A stretch of DNA of 64,000 nt, taken from positions 3,038,001-3,102,000 of the forward strand of contig NZ_CP147838.1 of NCBI RefSeq assembly GCF_037338445.1. Direction: 5' to 3'. Under the pieces are notes generated by a model, which saw nothing but the letters and a program-made list of their open reading frames with translations, ran no database searches and was not told the DNA's origin. The position numbers were made by a program, and so were the translations under genes. Below, in pieces: positions 1 to 9,319 of this stretch (positions are counted from its first letter, which is position 1; each line of letters starts with the position of its first letter). Source of the DNA: Salinibaculum sp. SYNS191 (GTDB lineage: Archaea > Halobacteriota > Halobacteria > Halobacteriales > Haloarculaceae).

Positions 1-1646
1 GCCGGGTTGCCCTGTCTGCCGTGTTGATGCTCGCAGTCACGCCGGCGAGTTCCTTGCGGACGGCACTCGGGTTTGCCGACCACCACGCCTTCGACTTCGT
101 GTGGTTGATTCTGACTGCACTCGCGCTTGCCGTGCTCGTCAGTTCCGAGCGTGAGGGCCCTGTTGTGGCCGTTCTCGGTGCACTCGGCGTTGGTGTGGGT
201 GTTACTGGACAGGTGCTCGCGTGGGACAACGGCCCGCTGTTGGTTGTTCCGCTGGCTGCCGTCGTTGTCGGGGTGGTACTGCTGGCCGTTCGTGAGGGTC
301 GCTCGCCGGTCCGGGAGGCGGGACCGATACTGGGAGGGTTGGCGCTGGCTGCGGGTGTGACCTACGCTGTTCACACGACGGTCGGATGGCACACCCAGAC
401 CGTGGCGCTGACGCCTGCCATCTTCCTCGGTGGTGCGCTCGCCATCGTCGCGGTCGGAGAGGGTGCGTATCGGTTCGACCTTGGGGTTCGTGTCACAGCT
501 GGTGTTGAAGCCGTCGCCGGGCTCGGAAGTGTGGCTGGGGTTGCCGTGTTCCTACCCGACTACTGGTCGCGGGCGATCGAGGGACTTGGTCGTATCACAC
601 AGCGACAGGACATCGCGGAGGTTGAGTCACTGTTCAGCGGGGACACGCTGGGCTTTCTCCTGCTGTTCGGGTTCGTGTTGTTCATCGCGGTGCCGGCCCT
701 GGCCTGGGCAACGGTCCAGCTCGTTGACGGCACAGCACGCTGGCTGGTGCCGGCCGCATACGGGTGGTACTTCCTCGTGCTGGCGGTGTTCCAGGTGCGC
801 TTTGCGGGTGAACTCTCGCCGTTTACGGCGCTGTTTGCAGGGGTTGGGTTCGTCTGGCTGGCCGAGAAGGTTGATTTGGCACGGCCGCTGTCGACGGGCC
901 GGGAGTTCGCGGCGTGGGTGCCCGGGCGTGTGGATCGGTCGACGGTGTCGCTGGTGCTGGCGCTGTTCGTGTTAGTTGCCGGGTTGAGCGTGGTGCAGTC
1001 GGCGATCAAAGTCGAGCAGGTGACGACCGACGATGCCTCCTACGAGACGGCCGCCGCGATTGCTTCGTTTGCCGACGAGCACGGGTGGGATAACGCCGAG
1101 GAGAGTTACGTACTGTCGAACTGGGGTGAGAACCGGATGTACAACTACTTCGTCAACGGGCAGTCACGGTCGTACGGGTATGCTCGCTCTGTCTACGGGT
1201 CGTTCTTGAATCAGAGCGATCCAGACGCGGCGACCGAGGAGCTGGTCAATCGGGTTCGGTTCGTGGTGATTGAAGACGGTGCGGACGCGAACCGGATGTC
1301 CATGCAGGCGCGGCTGCACCAGCGTTTCGGGAGTCGGGGTGACGGCGTAGCCGGGCTCGGGCAGTTCCGTGCGATGTACGCGACCAACGACCGGACGGCG
1401 TTCGTGCGCGTCCCGGGCGCGCGGCTTTCCGGTACAGTCGGGTCGAATACAACGGTGTCGGTTGCGACAAACGTCTCGATTCCGGGGGCGTCGTTCACAT
1501 ACGAGCGGTGGGTTCGGTCAGGGAACGTCAGTGTTCGTGTCGCCTACCCCGGGACCTATAACGTGCGTGTTGGCGAGCAGTTGCGGACAGTTGCTGTTTC
1601 CGAAGCTGAAGTGTTGAACGGGACACGTGTATCCATCGGGGAGTAG
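1..1646 (+). CDS. STT3/AglB-like oligosaccharyltransferase-family membrane protein (5' partial)
   Basis: The reading frame is open to the left edge, so the N-terminus lies outside the window; a GTG at 21 is only the first start codon visible. The visible part has about ten hydrophobic segments and then a soluble C-terminal domain from roughly residue 325 (numbered from the GTG). A DHH motif at residues 20-22 resembles the DHH of the second catalytic loop in STT3/AglB. Where AglB carries WWDYG, this protein reads SNWGENRMYNYF near residue 366, so the signature is degenerate. The family moves lipid-linked glycans onto Asn of surface proteins. Without WWDYG this may be a specialised or inactive paralogue. 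Family assignment is moderately sure; activity is unknown. Confidence 0.6.
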   Translation, partial: RVALSAVLMLAVTPASSLRTALGFADHHAFDFVWLILTALALAVLVSSEREGPVVAVLGALGVGVGVTGQVLAWDNGPLLVVPLAAVVVGVVLLAVREGRSPVREAGPILGGLALAAGVTYAVHTTVGWHTQTVALTPAIFLGGALAIVAVGEGAYRFDLGVRVTAGVEAVAGLGSVAGVAVFLPDYWSRAIEGLGRITQRQDIAEVESLFSGDTLGFLLLFGFVLFIAVPALAWATVQLVDGTARWLVPAAYGWYFLVLAVFQVRFAGELSPFTALFAGVGFVWLAEKVDLARPLSTGREFAAWVPGRVDRSTVSLVLALFVLVAGLSVVQSAIKVEQVTTDDASYETAAAIASFADEHGWDNAEESYVLSNWGENRMYNYFVNGQSRSYGYARSVYGSFLNQSDPDAATEELVNRVRFVVIEDGADANRMSMQARLHQRFGSRGDGVAGLGQFRAMYATNDRTAFVRVPGARLSGTVGSNTTVSVATNVSIPGASFTYERWVRSGNVSVRVAYPGTYNVRVGEQLRTVAVSEAEVLNGTRVSIGE

Positions 1647-1696
1647 GATTATACTACCGGCTAAAAATTCTTTAGGCTATAACTTGATCTGAGGAT

Positions 1697-1831
1697 ATGA
1701 CTTCACTCGACACGGTTACCACTGAAGACCTCCGCGATACTCTCGCAAAAGTCTTGATTAGAAAGCCCATAATGGTAAGAGAAAATACTCGTCAAAATGT
1801 TAAGCCGATAGTACCATGTCAACGATTGTGA
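1697..1831 (+). pseudogene. Possible N-terminal relic of a haloarchaeal IS transposase
   Basis: A 44-codon ORF begins MTSLDTVTTEDLRDTLAKV and then loses resemblance to anything recognised. The opening looks like the N-terminus of haloarchaeal IS630-type transposases as I remember them, followed by scrambled sequence and a stop. No inverted repeats were located. It may be only a chance reading frame in the spacer between the STT3-like gene and the epimerase. Confidence 0.25.
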
Positions 1832-1842
1832 ACCGATACATC

Positions 1843-1850
1843 TTTAAATA
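1843..1850 (+). promoter_or_regulatory. TATA box, probably leaderless promoter of the epimerase operon
   Basis: TTTAAATA lies 24 bases before the ATG at 1874. Archaeal transcription usually starts about 25 bases downstream of the TATA box, which would put the transcript start at or next to the ATG. Leaderless mRNAs are common in haloarchaea. The surrounding spacer is AT-rich. This is inference from spacing only. Confidence 0.5.
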
Positions 1851-1873
1851 CAGAAAATACAAATTATTGTGAT

Positions 1874-2854
1874 ATGAATGCCCTCATCACCGGCGGCGCT
1901 GGGCTCATTGGCTCCCACTTTGTTGATCATTTATTGACTGAAACAGACCAAGACATACACATTGTTGATAACTTCTCTACCGGTCGGCGGTCAAATATAG
2001 AGCACACTCTGGCCAACGAGCGTGTCGAGATAGACGATGTGGACGTTCGCGAGACAGAAGAGATGCATCAAGCTGTTTCAAGAGCGGACATCGTCTACCA
2101 TTTCGCTGCTGCTCTAGGTGTGGAACGGATCGTCGATAATCCTCTGAGTTCGCTCCAGACAAATATTAGAGGAACAGAAAACATCTTGGACGCCGCTGCA
2201 AAGGACGGAACGCCCGTCTTCGTCGCATCATCTTCGGAAGTGTACGGGAAGTCGCCAGATCTTCCATTCAGTGAGGAGGATGACTGCGTTCTAGGCCCGA
2301 CATCGGTGCCGCGGTGGGGATACGCGACTGCGAAAGCAATAGACGAGTTCTACGCGTTTGCCCATCACGCCGAGAACGATTTACCCATTGTTGTCGGGCG
2401 GTTTTTCAACACCGTTGGACCGCGACAGGTTGGTGACTACGGTATGGTAATCCCGACATTCGTTGAGCGAGCGCTCGCGGATGAACCGATTCAGGTGTAC
2501 GGCGACGGTACGCAAACACGGAGTTTCACACATGTTCGCGATGCTGTGAAAGTAGTCCGTGATTTGATGAACACCCCTAATACAGATGGTGATGTGTTCA
2601 ACATTGGTTCCTCCGAGTCAATCAGTATTAACGAACTCGCCGAACAAATAATTTTAGTAACAGATTCAAATTCGAAAATCGAACATGTCCCATTTGCAGA
2701 GGTTTTTGAGGAGGACTTTGAGGAACCACGCCATCGCAAACCGGACGTATCAAAGCTTAGGGAGACTATCGGATGGGCACCAGAAACAAGTCTAAATCAG
2801 ATTATAGAAGACGTTGTAGACGCCCAGCAAAGTGGTGCAGAGGTGCCGACATGA
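1874..2854 (+). CDS. NAD-dependent NDP-sugar epimerase/dehydratase (extended SDR)
   Basis: 326 residues, the usual length for extended SDR sugar-nucleotide enzymes. The Rossmann NAD-binding motif GGAGLIGSH is at residues 7-15. The catalytic pair is Tyr150/Lys154 in YATAK, preceded by SSSEVYG. The family interconverts or decarboxylates UDP- or dTDP-sugars in the cytoplasm; the substrate cannot be read from the sequence, but the GalE/UDP-glucuronate-epimerase side is likelier than 4,6-dehydratase because no TDE-type triad is seen. It overlaps the next gene by 4 bases (ATGA), which implies translational coupling with the sugar dehydrogenase. The two probably supply an acidic sugar to the surface glycan. 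Confidence 0.85.
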   Translation: MNALITGGAGLIGSHFVDHLLTETDQDIHIVDNFSTGRRSNIEHTLANERVEIDDVDVRETEEMHQAVSRADIVYHFAAALGVERIVDNPLSSLQTNIRGTENILDAAAKDGTPVFVASSSEVYGKSPDLPFSEEDDCVLGPTSVPRWGYATAKAIDEFYAFAHHAENDLPIVVGRFFNTVGPRQVGDYGMVIPTFVERALADEPIQVYGDGTQTRSFTHVRDAVKVVRDLMNTPNTDGDVFNIGSSESISINELAEQIILVTDSNSKIEHVPFAEVFEEDFEEPRHRKPDVSKLRETIGWAPETSLNQIIEDVVDAQQSGAEVPT

Positions 2855-4194
2855 CTGGCAAGCCGCTCTTTCAGCGGATCGCCGATCGAAAAGTATCAGT
2901 CGGCATTATCGGTCTCGGTTATGTTGGGATTCCTGTAAGTCTCTCGTTCACGGAGGCTGGATTCCGAGTCAGAGGCTTTGATATCGACGAATTCCGGATT
3001 GATGAACTTCTATCGGGGAGAAGCTACATTGACGATGTTTCCGATACCCGCATCCGTGCAGCGCTCGAAAATGGGTTTAAACCTTCAGCAAATCCATCCG
3101 TCATCGCCGATTGCGATGTGTATGTTCTCGCTGTTCCGACTGGAATAAATGAGGGCGAACCAGATATGGCCGCGGTAGAAGCGGCGACAAAGACGGTCGC
3201 TGAACAGGCTGGATCGCGTGAGACGTTGGTGGTTGTCACCAGTACCGTTTATCCTGGTGCGACCCGAAATATTGTCAAGCCGAGTATTGAACCCGCAGCG
3301 GAGGGACCGACGTATTTTGCGATGGTACCTGAACGTCTGAATCCAGGTGGTGACCTCGAATTTTCGAAAATTCCGCTCGTTGTCGGTGCGGATAGCGAGG
3401 TCGCTGGCGCAGTCGCGACCGAACTGTTCGAAACGGTCGTTTCCAGAACCTACCCCGTCGAATCGACTGACACGGCGGAGCTAGCGAAGACGCTGGAAAA
3501 CACATATCGAATGGTGAATATCGCACTTGTAAACGAACTTGTCACATTTTCCCAATATATTGATGCAGATGTCTGGGAGGCGATTGACGCTGCGGCAACG
3601 AAGCCATTCGGTTTCCAACCATTTCGACCGGGGCCCGGTGTCGGCGGTCACTGTATTCCGATAGATCCACAGTTCCTAACTTGGCGCGCTGAAAACCTTG
3701 GCATCGAACTTTCTCTGCTAAATGGTGCCCAACGCGTCAATGACCGGATGCCTAGACTTGTCGCTAACCGTATTGAGTCACTCCTTCGTGAGAATCACTG
3801 CGAACCTGAGGATGCCTCAATTTTCGCCCTTGGTGCTGCATACAAACCCAATGTTGGTGATACTCGGAACTCCCCCGCTCTACAGGTGATAGAAGCACTT
3901 CCTGATGAAGCAGAAGTGACGATCGCTGACCCCCATGCTGATGCTTGTGATGTCTCTCGGAAACTCGTTCAAACCCCTGATCCAGAGAACGTCCGGTCGG
4001 CAGATATCGTTGTCCTTCTTGTTGATCACAAGACCTTTGACCTGAAGTCAATCGGGGAACAGGCCTCCCTGATCTTCGACACTCGGAATGCGATGCCTGA
4101 TGATATCTCTGCCGAGGTTGTGACTCTTGGTGAAATCCCTGAGCGAAGCTGCAATGAAACCACGCGTAATTTCAGCCTGACTGAGGTACCATAA
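2851..4194 (+). CDS. Nucleotide-sugar 6-dehydrogenase (UDP-Glc/UDP-HexNAc dehydrogenase family)
   Basis: The start is the ATG at 2851 inside the 4-base overlap; the frame is open further upstream, but those residues match nothing in the family. 447 residues in the usual three-domain layout. The NAD-binding motif is GLGYVG near residues 22-27, a central helix contains ESTDTAELAK, and the catalytic Cys268 sits in GGHCIPIDP. The enzyme oxidises C6 of a UDP-sugar twice to give a uronic acid. The GPGVGGHCIPIDP wording resembles the UDP-GlcNAc/UDP-ManNAc dehydrogenase branch (WbpA/WecC), but this does not prove the substrate. It is coupled to the epimerase upstream. Confidence 0.9.
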   Translation: MTGKPLFQRIADRKVSVGIIGLGYVGIPVSLSFTEAGFRVRGFDIDEFRIDELLSGRSYIDDVSDTRIRAALENGFKPSANPSVIADCDVYVLAVPTGINEGEPDMAAVEAATKTVAEQAGSRETLVVVTSTVYPGATRNIVKPSIEPAAEGPTYFAMVPERLNPGGDLEFSKIPLVVGADSEVAGAVATELFETVVSRTYPVESTDTAELAKTLENTYRMVNIALVNELVTFSQYIDADVWEAIDAAATKPFGFQPFRPGPGVGGHCIPIDPQFLTWRAENLGIELSLLNGAQRVNDRMPRLVANRIESLLRENHCEPEDASIFALGAAYKPNVGDTRNSPALQVIEALPDEAEVTIADPHADACDVSRKLVQTPDPENVRSADIVVLLVDHKTFDLKSIGEQASLIFDTRNAMPDDISAEVVTLGEIPERSCNETTRNFSLTEVP

Positions 4195-4205
4195 CGAGCA
4201 GACGC

Positions 4206-5106
4206 TCTTCTCAGGGAGATTGTTGATAGAGTGTGGTATGGATAGCACTCGTGAGTGCTTGTCGGTCTGGTTTGTAGTAGAGCTGGCGGCGGAACTTGAA
4301 GGCTCAGAAGTACTGTGCGAGGCGATCTTCCGAGATACCACGATGGCCCAAGAGCCACGCGTTGCGCCAGCGATGCGTGGCTCTCGCAGGTGTTGATATG
4401 AGTGTCGCCGCGGCATATTCGCCGTCGCTGTGGACGATATACTAATGAGTGAACGAGTCGTGCCGCTCGAACGCATCATACGAGAGGTAGCCGTCGGTGT
4501 CGACAGTCAGAGACTCCGGCTGGCGGTCGGCCAGCAGGAGTCCTATCGTGTCGAAATCAACAGTCTTGGCCGGATAGTCCACCGCCAATCGGTGCCACAA
4601 TTAACAAGCAGAAAGATCGGTGGCTTGTCGGTGTTGTACGGGCCATGTCCGTCAGTTCGAAGGCCTTGCGAGCGCGACCAACCGTCGTGTCGCGGCCTTT
4701 CAGCCCCGCGGAAATGTATAGTTCGTTGATCCGACAGGGCCGTCGACCCTCAGCGTCGGCGCGTTGAGCGCTTTACTGAGGGTTCGACATGCCTGAGTAC
4801 CGCCTCTTAGGAGATCTCAATCTCACACTGGAGTTGCCGCACGCTTGTGTTGAACTGCAAGAATGCATAAATCAAGAAGAGGCACTTCCTGAGTAGGAGT
4901 TTTGAGTGTTTGAAGATGGTTCCAGCTTTGGCGTTGAACGTGCGTCCGCAATCCTTACAGAGATACCGCTGAAATTTCTGATCGCTGCCGTATCCGGTCG
5001 TTCGGTCGGATCGGCAGTGAGGGCAGTAGATACTGTCGTTCCAGCGGACCTACCATAACAGGTCGGCTACGACCAATTCCGAACTGAACACTTCCAGCGG
5101 AATCAT
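4206..5106 (-). pseudogene. IS1595-family (ISH4-like) transposase, multiply frameshifted
   Basis: Reading the minus strand across three frames reconstructs an ISH4-like transposase. It has a start at 5106, a zinc ribbon (YCPHC about 5030, then YLCKDCGRTF about 4950), the stretch KAGTIFKHSKLLLRK, and a C-terminal HxNTCESHASLA followed by GHRGISEDRLAQYF. There are at least two stops and several frameshifts, including TAG in place of a sense codon about 5050, so it is dead. No clean terminal repeats were found. It is one of several IS relics that separate the sugar-dehydrogenase operon from the next glycan cluster. Confidence 0.75.
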
Positions 5107-5266
5107 GCCTATCGGGCACTACTTGAGTGATATGCGTTGTCCTGAATACTGGACTCGAAACGCAGAGCTGGGCCAGTCTGCGGTTGCTGGTGACCTCGTG
5201 GTGGAAAATCATCGTTAGAACGGATCGTTCTCTGCTAACATTCAGAAGTTGAGATGATTACTCCGG

Positions 5267-6357
5267 GGTCGGCGGGTTCGTCCGGGGTAGCGACAACTGA
5301 TTTAGCCTTAGCCACCGTAACACGCGTGAGGAGACGGAATTCCGATACCACAACACTCCGTCTCTTCGCTTTCTACGGCAATAACGCAGTCGCGGCGTCT
5401 CCGTCTAGTGAAACTACAGAGCCCTTTGAGCAGCATTTCACGGAACTCCAGCCACCAGCTTCGCGCACGCACGGCAGCGCCGAGCGTGCGCTTGATTGAG
5501 GAGAAGACGGTTTCTGACATGGAGCGCTGATGATACCGATCACGGTCCATACGGGCGTTATGGGCGTGATCGAGCGGATTCATGATCCTGTGCTTGATCA
5601 GCGGTCTGATGCCGTTCTCGCGGAGTTCGTCGCGGAAGGCTTTCGCGTCGTAGCCTCGGTCGGCGGCGAGGCTCCGCAGGTCGCCCGCGTTCCGTCGGGC
5701 GACCTGCGGGCCGATCTTCGCATCATGCTTCTTCGAGGTGGTCGAGTGGATGTCGGTGATGTATAGCGTTTCGACATCCACGAGAGCAGTGACTTTCAGC
5801 GCTCGGACGCGGTAGTGCGTGCGGTTGGCGTAGTGGCGGCTGGGTTGGTCGCGGTCGAAGCCGGTCGAATCGATGGCGGCGTGGCCGGTGCGTTTCTCGG
5901 CTGAGGCGCCGAGAAACGCACGCCAGGTCGCAGTTGGAATCCTTGCAAACCACGTGCGGAGAACGGTGTAATGAGGCAGCCGCCTGAGGCCGATCTCGTC
6001 GAGGACGCCGGGCATCTCGCTGAGTAAATCCACGGTGATGCGGTAGGATTTGCCCAGCTCGATGCGGAGTGCATGCAGCGTGAGCATCGCCCATTCGGCG
6101 AACCCGCCACCCCCTTCGGGGTCGGCGGGTTCGTCCGGGTTAGCGACAACAGATTTAGCCTTCGCGACCGTAACACGAGTGAAGAGGCGGAATTCCGATA
6201 CCACAACACTCTGCCTCTTCGCTTTCTACAGCGATAACGTAGTCGCGGCGCTCTCGTCTAGCGAAACTACAGAGCCGCTCAAAGCCACCGTCTACAACCT
6301 TCGCCGGAGCGTGAGATATCCATGAAATCAACCGCCGTGTACCGAAACTACAGAGCC
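5267..6357 (-). mobile_element. Rearranged IS5-type element (self-insertion with inversion)
   Basis: Three pieces of the same IS that is intact in outline at 24023-24949 lie here. Piece 5267-5423 is a duplicated right (5') end finishing in the terminal repeat GAAACTACAGAGCC. Piece 5424-6276 is the transposase body plus another right end with the same terminus. Piece 6277-6357 is the left (3') end, now inverted, finishing in TACCGAAACTACAGAGCC. The 8 bases after the first right end are CTTTGAGC, and after the second GCTCAAAG, its exact reverse complement. That pattern is expected when both right ends attack one site within the element itself and invert the segment between them. Confidence 0.75.
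5308..6204 (-). pseudogene. IS5-type DDE transposase with rearranged, chimeric C-terminus
   Basis: An open frame of 298 residues. Catalytic-type acids are visible in AAIDSTGF, LAADRGYDAKAF and SMSETVFSSIKR. The core matches the copy at 24023-24949 up to FREMLLK. That copy continues ATVYNLRRSVRHP; this one runs instead into antisense of the element's own upstream end. The missing C-terminal codons are found inverted on the plus strand at about 6285-6324. The frame is open, but the native C-terminus is lost, so activity is doubtful. Confidence 0.7.
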
Positions 6358-6771
6358 GTTATTTTTATTTTCCCTCTTCATGGTATGGCTAGCGACAACA
6401 TCATCATTTCACAAACCCACAGCAGCGGCGATCTCGACGGAATTTAATATAATATCGTTTATACACACTTCATAAATTCACTATTTGGTCGTATATAAGG
6501 GTGGAATGTGATGGATTCTTCCTCTATATTTCGCACGCCGCTTTTATCAGATATTGAATTGTTCCCTCAGCTTGTAGACTAAGGGGCTCATCAGTCGACG
6601 GTTGACGCACCACTAGCTTGTGATGGTGAACCAGCAATGCTCGACTGCCTGGTTGAGAGGGCACGCCAGCAGAAAGTACTTTCGCGTGAGGACATGGGCC
6701 GACCGAGTGGCGTGTCCCTTGCGGCGCTTCTGTTCCGCGTTGACTTGTCGCACAAAAAGATCGAACACCAC
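6358..6771. other. AT-rich spacer, no gene recognised
   Basis: This 414-base stretch lies between the rearranged IS and the end of the AP-superfamily gene at 6772. Open frames here overlap that gene or lack any family resemblance. The first 150 bases are markedly AT-rich, as is usual next to haloarchaeal IS insertions. Confidence 0.5.
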
Positions 6772-8088
6772 TCACCGATAACCGAGGTCACTCAATCGTT
6801 CTTCGACCGACTCGTCAACCTTGGTTTGTCGGCCGGTCGTCGTCCTGTCGACTACATCCTCAAGGTGTATCTTGACTGCCTCACGCATGTCTTTTAACAA
6901 GCCTTCATGTTCGCTGCTGACGTCTTCCTTCTCCATGGGATCGCTGTGCCGGGAATACAGCCGGTCGGTATCAGCCTGTCTATCGTGGATGAAGGTCCAG
7001 TCGTCGGTGCGATACGAAATCTTGATACGCTCCGGAGCTACTTCCCCGCCCTCACCCGACGTGTGACTGAGTTCGGTGAAACACGCGTCCCTTGTCTCCT
7101 CCTCCCGAACCGGTCTTCCCCGCCAGTTATCCGGAGGCAATTCCCCGATGGAATCGATGATCGTCGCCGGAATGTCTAGTGCCGAGAACAGTCCATGGAT
7201 CGTTTTGGTTTCGGTAACGCAACCACCGGTGAATAACAGGGGAACCTCAACGAGTTCACGATGGAGTTTCGGTTTGTGGAGGAGATCTCCGTGGTCACGA
7301 AACTCCTCTCCGTGGTCAGCCGTCAGCACAACCAGCGTCTCGTTGAGGTGTCCTTCTTGCTCAAGTTGTTCAAACAGAGAGGAGAGAGAGTCAGCGAGAT
7401 ACGACACCTCCGACCTATAGAGATTCCGTAAAGTCTCTACTTCGGCGTCCGGTATCTCATTAGGGTCGTCATTGAGCTGCTGCCAGAACTGATCGATATC
7501 GTCTTCCGGGACGTTCGTGTATTTTGACGGTGGTTTGTAGGGGTGGTGTGGATCCATATAGTGGGCCCAGCAGAACCACGCCTCTTCAACCTCATTCAGC
7601 CAGTCCAGAACACGATTGTTAATATCGTCGGCCCGATCATACGGGAGCTGCTGGTAGTCGGTGAGTCGGAAATACACCTCCTTTATGAGGCGGTGGATGG
7701 ACGAGGGGAGGAAATCTCTGAGAACCCTGTTCAACCGTCGTTTTGAACCGACGGAATCGTAGAACTTGTCGAATCCACGATTATACCCAAATTTTCGAGA
7801 CAGAAGAGGATTGGAGTGAAATCCTGCCGTTTCGAATCCGGAATCAGACAGAACCTCCGCAAGCGGAACCCGATCTGATCCGATGCCGCTGTATCCTCCA
7901 TACTCAAGGGGGTGTGTAGAAGTCAATATTCCAGGGAAGGCAGTCGACGTTCCAGACCCAGTTGCAATACAACGATCGACAGTAATGATATCATAAGAGG
8001 CAGGGATTGCATTGCGGAGTGGATCTGAATCGTCCTCTCTGAGGGCATCAACCGTGAGGAGAAGGATGTTTTCAGGAGTGTTTATCAT
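6772..8088 (-). CDS. Alkaline-phosphatase-superfamily ('sulfatase-like') enzyme, Thr nucleophile
   Basis: The start is taken at the ATG at 8088 (MINTPENILLLTVDALRED); the frame is open upstream but those residues are unrelated to the family. 438 residues. Metal-binding Asp14 is in LTVDALR, and TADHGEEFRDHG in the second half supplies the other metal ligands. At the place where sulfatases have C/S-x-P-S-R the protein reads TSTAFPGILTS, so residue 47 is Thr and there is no formylglycine motif. It could therefore be a phosphodiesterase or phospho-group transferase. No signal peptide is visible. It is divergent from the gene at 8244 across 155 bases. Confidence 0.8.
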   Translation of the reverse strand: MINTPENILLLTVDALREDDSDPLRNAIPASYDIITVDRCIATGSGTSTAFPGILTSTHPLEYGGYSGIGSDRVPLAEVLSDSGFETAGFHSNPLLSRKFGYNRGFDKFYDSVGSKRRLNRVLRDFLPSSIHRLIKEVYFRLTDYQQLPYDRADDINNRVLDWLNEVEEAWFCWAHYMDPHHPYKPPSKYTNVPEDDIDQFWQQLNDDPNEIPDAEVETLRNLYRSEVSYLADSLSSLFEQLEQEGHLNETLVVLTADHGEEFRDHGDLLHKPKLHRELVEVPLLFTGGCVTETKTIHGLFSALDIPATIIDSIGELPPDNWRGRPVREEETRDACFTELSHTSGEGGEVAPERIKISYRTDDWTFIHDRQADTDRLYSRHSDPMEKEDVSSEHEGLLKDMREAVKIHLEDVVDRTTTGRQTKVDESVEERLSDLGYR

Positions 8089-8243
8089 AGCGTACCAACA
8101 GAGTGAAACCTCACAGGAATCATTCTTGTGGTACGACCTAGTCGGTTCCGGACTTGTCACCAGTAGTCCAGAAGAGGTGAGGTACTTGCCTCCATCTTTG
8201 CACAGGATAATAATACTACCCAAAACCACTTGAATACGAACAT

Positions 8244-9164
8244 ATGAATCTTCGAAGCTTCACACGCGAACTGGCAGATCAGATTCGATACCAGCGCTGG
8301 AAAGCCATCCCTTGGGTAAGTATTCGTCTCTATGAGCGGTTCCTTGCGAGGCGTTTTGCTTCGTTTGACTTGGACCGGACGAACGTTTACGACCGGGACT
8401 GGAACGTGCTCCTTGTTCTTGATGCCTGCCGTCTAGATCTCATGCAGGAACTCGAACCAGAGTACCCGTTCCTGCAAGTGCCGGATTCAATTCTCTCGGT
8501 CGGAGCCACATCTTCGACTTGGATGCGACGAACGTTCGTCGATGGTGTCGCCGATGAGATCGCACGAACAGCATACGTCAACGCGAACCCTCATTCCGAA
8601 CTCGAACTTGACCCTAACGATTTCGCATTGCTAGATAACGTCTGGGAGTATGCGTGGGACGAGAATCTCGGTACTGTACCGGCACGATCCGTCACAGACA
8701 GGGCGATAGCGACTTGGCGAAACTGCTCGCCCGACCAGATGCTGGTCCACTACATGCAGCCACATGCACCATTTGTAAACCATCCGGAACTCGCCTCCGG
8801 AGTCGACCTTGATCGGGTTGGCGAGAAGTGGACAGGGAACGTCTGGGATCGACTACGGACTGGAGAACTGTCGGCGGACAAGGTGTGGGAAGCTTACAAG
8901 GCCAATCTCCGTTACGTGCTGGACGACATTTCCCTTCTTCTCGACAATATCGATGCAGAGACAGTAGTCCTAACGGCGGACCACGGAAACGCCTTCGGAG
9001 AGTATGGTTTCTATGGACATAATCCGACTATCGTCTCGTCAGTAATCAGGGTGCCGTGGTACACGACATCGGCGGAAGATATCGGGGAATATACTCCAAC
9101 CCAGGAACGGGAACGGTCCGAAGCGGATCTTGAGTCCCGTCTTAAAAGCCTCGGCTACGTTTGA
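8244..9164 (+). CDS. Short sulfatase/AP-superfamily protein
   Basis: 306 residues, short for the superfamily. A basic, aromatic N-terminal 50 residues may contact the membrane. Metal-ligand motifs are VLLVLDACRLD (Asp60) and VVLTADHGNAFGEYGFYGH. The nucleophile region is SVGATSSTW around residues 85-93, a Ser/Thr cluster without the sulfatase C/S-x-P-S-R sequence. A compact version like this recurs in haloarchaeal glycan clusters. The substrate is unknown. The TADHG strand argues that the metal site is intact. It is divergently arranged with the larger AP-superfamily gene at 6772. Confidence 0.75.
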   Translation: MNLRSFTRELADQIRYQRWKAIPWVSIRLYERFLARRFASFDLDRTNVYDRDWNVLLVLDACRLDLMQELEPEYPFLQVPDSILSVGATSSTWMRRTFVDGVADEIARTAYVNANPHSELELDPNDFALLDNVWEYAWDENLGTVPARSVTDRAIATWRNCSPDQMLVHYMQPHAPFVNHPELASGVDLDRVGEKWTGNVWDRLRTGELSADKVWEAYKANLRYVLDDISLLLDNIDAETVVLTADHGNAFGEYGFYGHNPTIVSSVIRVPWYTTSAEDIGEYTPTQERERSEADLESRLKSLGYV

Positions 9165-9319
9165 CCGTGTAACACAAGACCCAACGAACGGGAGCAAAAC
9201 GTGGGAATGGCGAGAGCTGGACTATTATCGGTGTCCTTAAATTAATCGTAAGCAAATAGTGATCAACACCTAATCGCGAGAATAATCAGAGATACCCGAC
9301 CTTTGGATACCATTTATCA

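Noticed and set aside
6772..8088. Formylglycine-dependent arylsulfatase annotation
   Set aside because: The C/S-x-P-S-R motif is absent; the aligned residues are TSTAFPGILTS.
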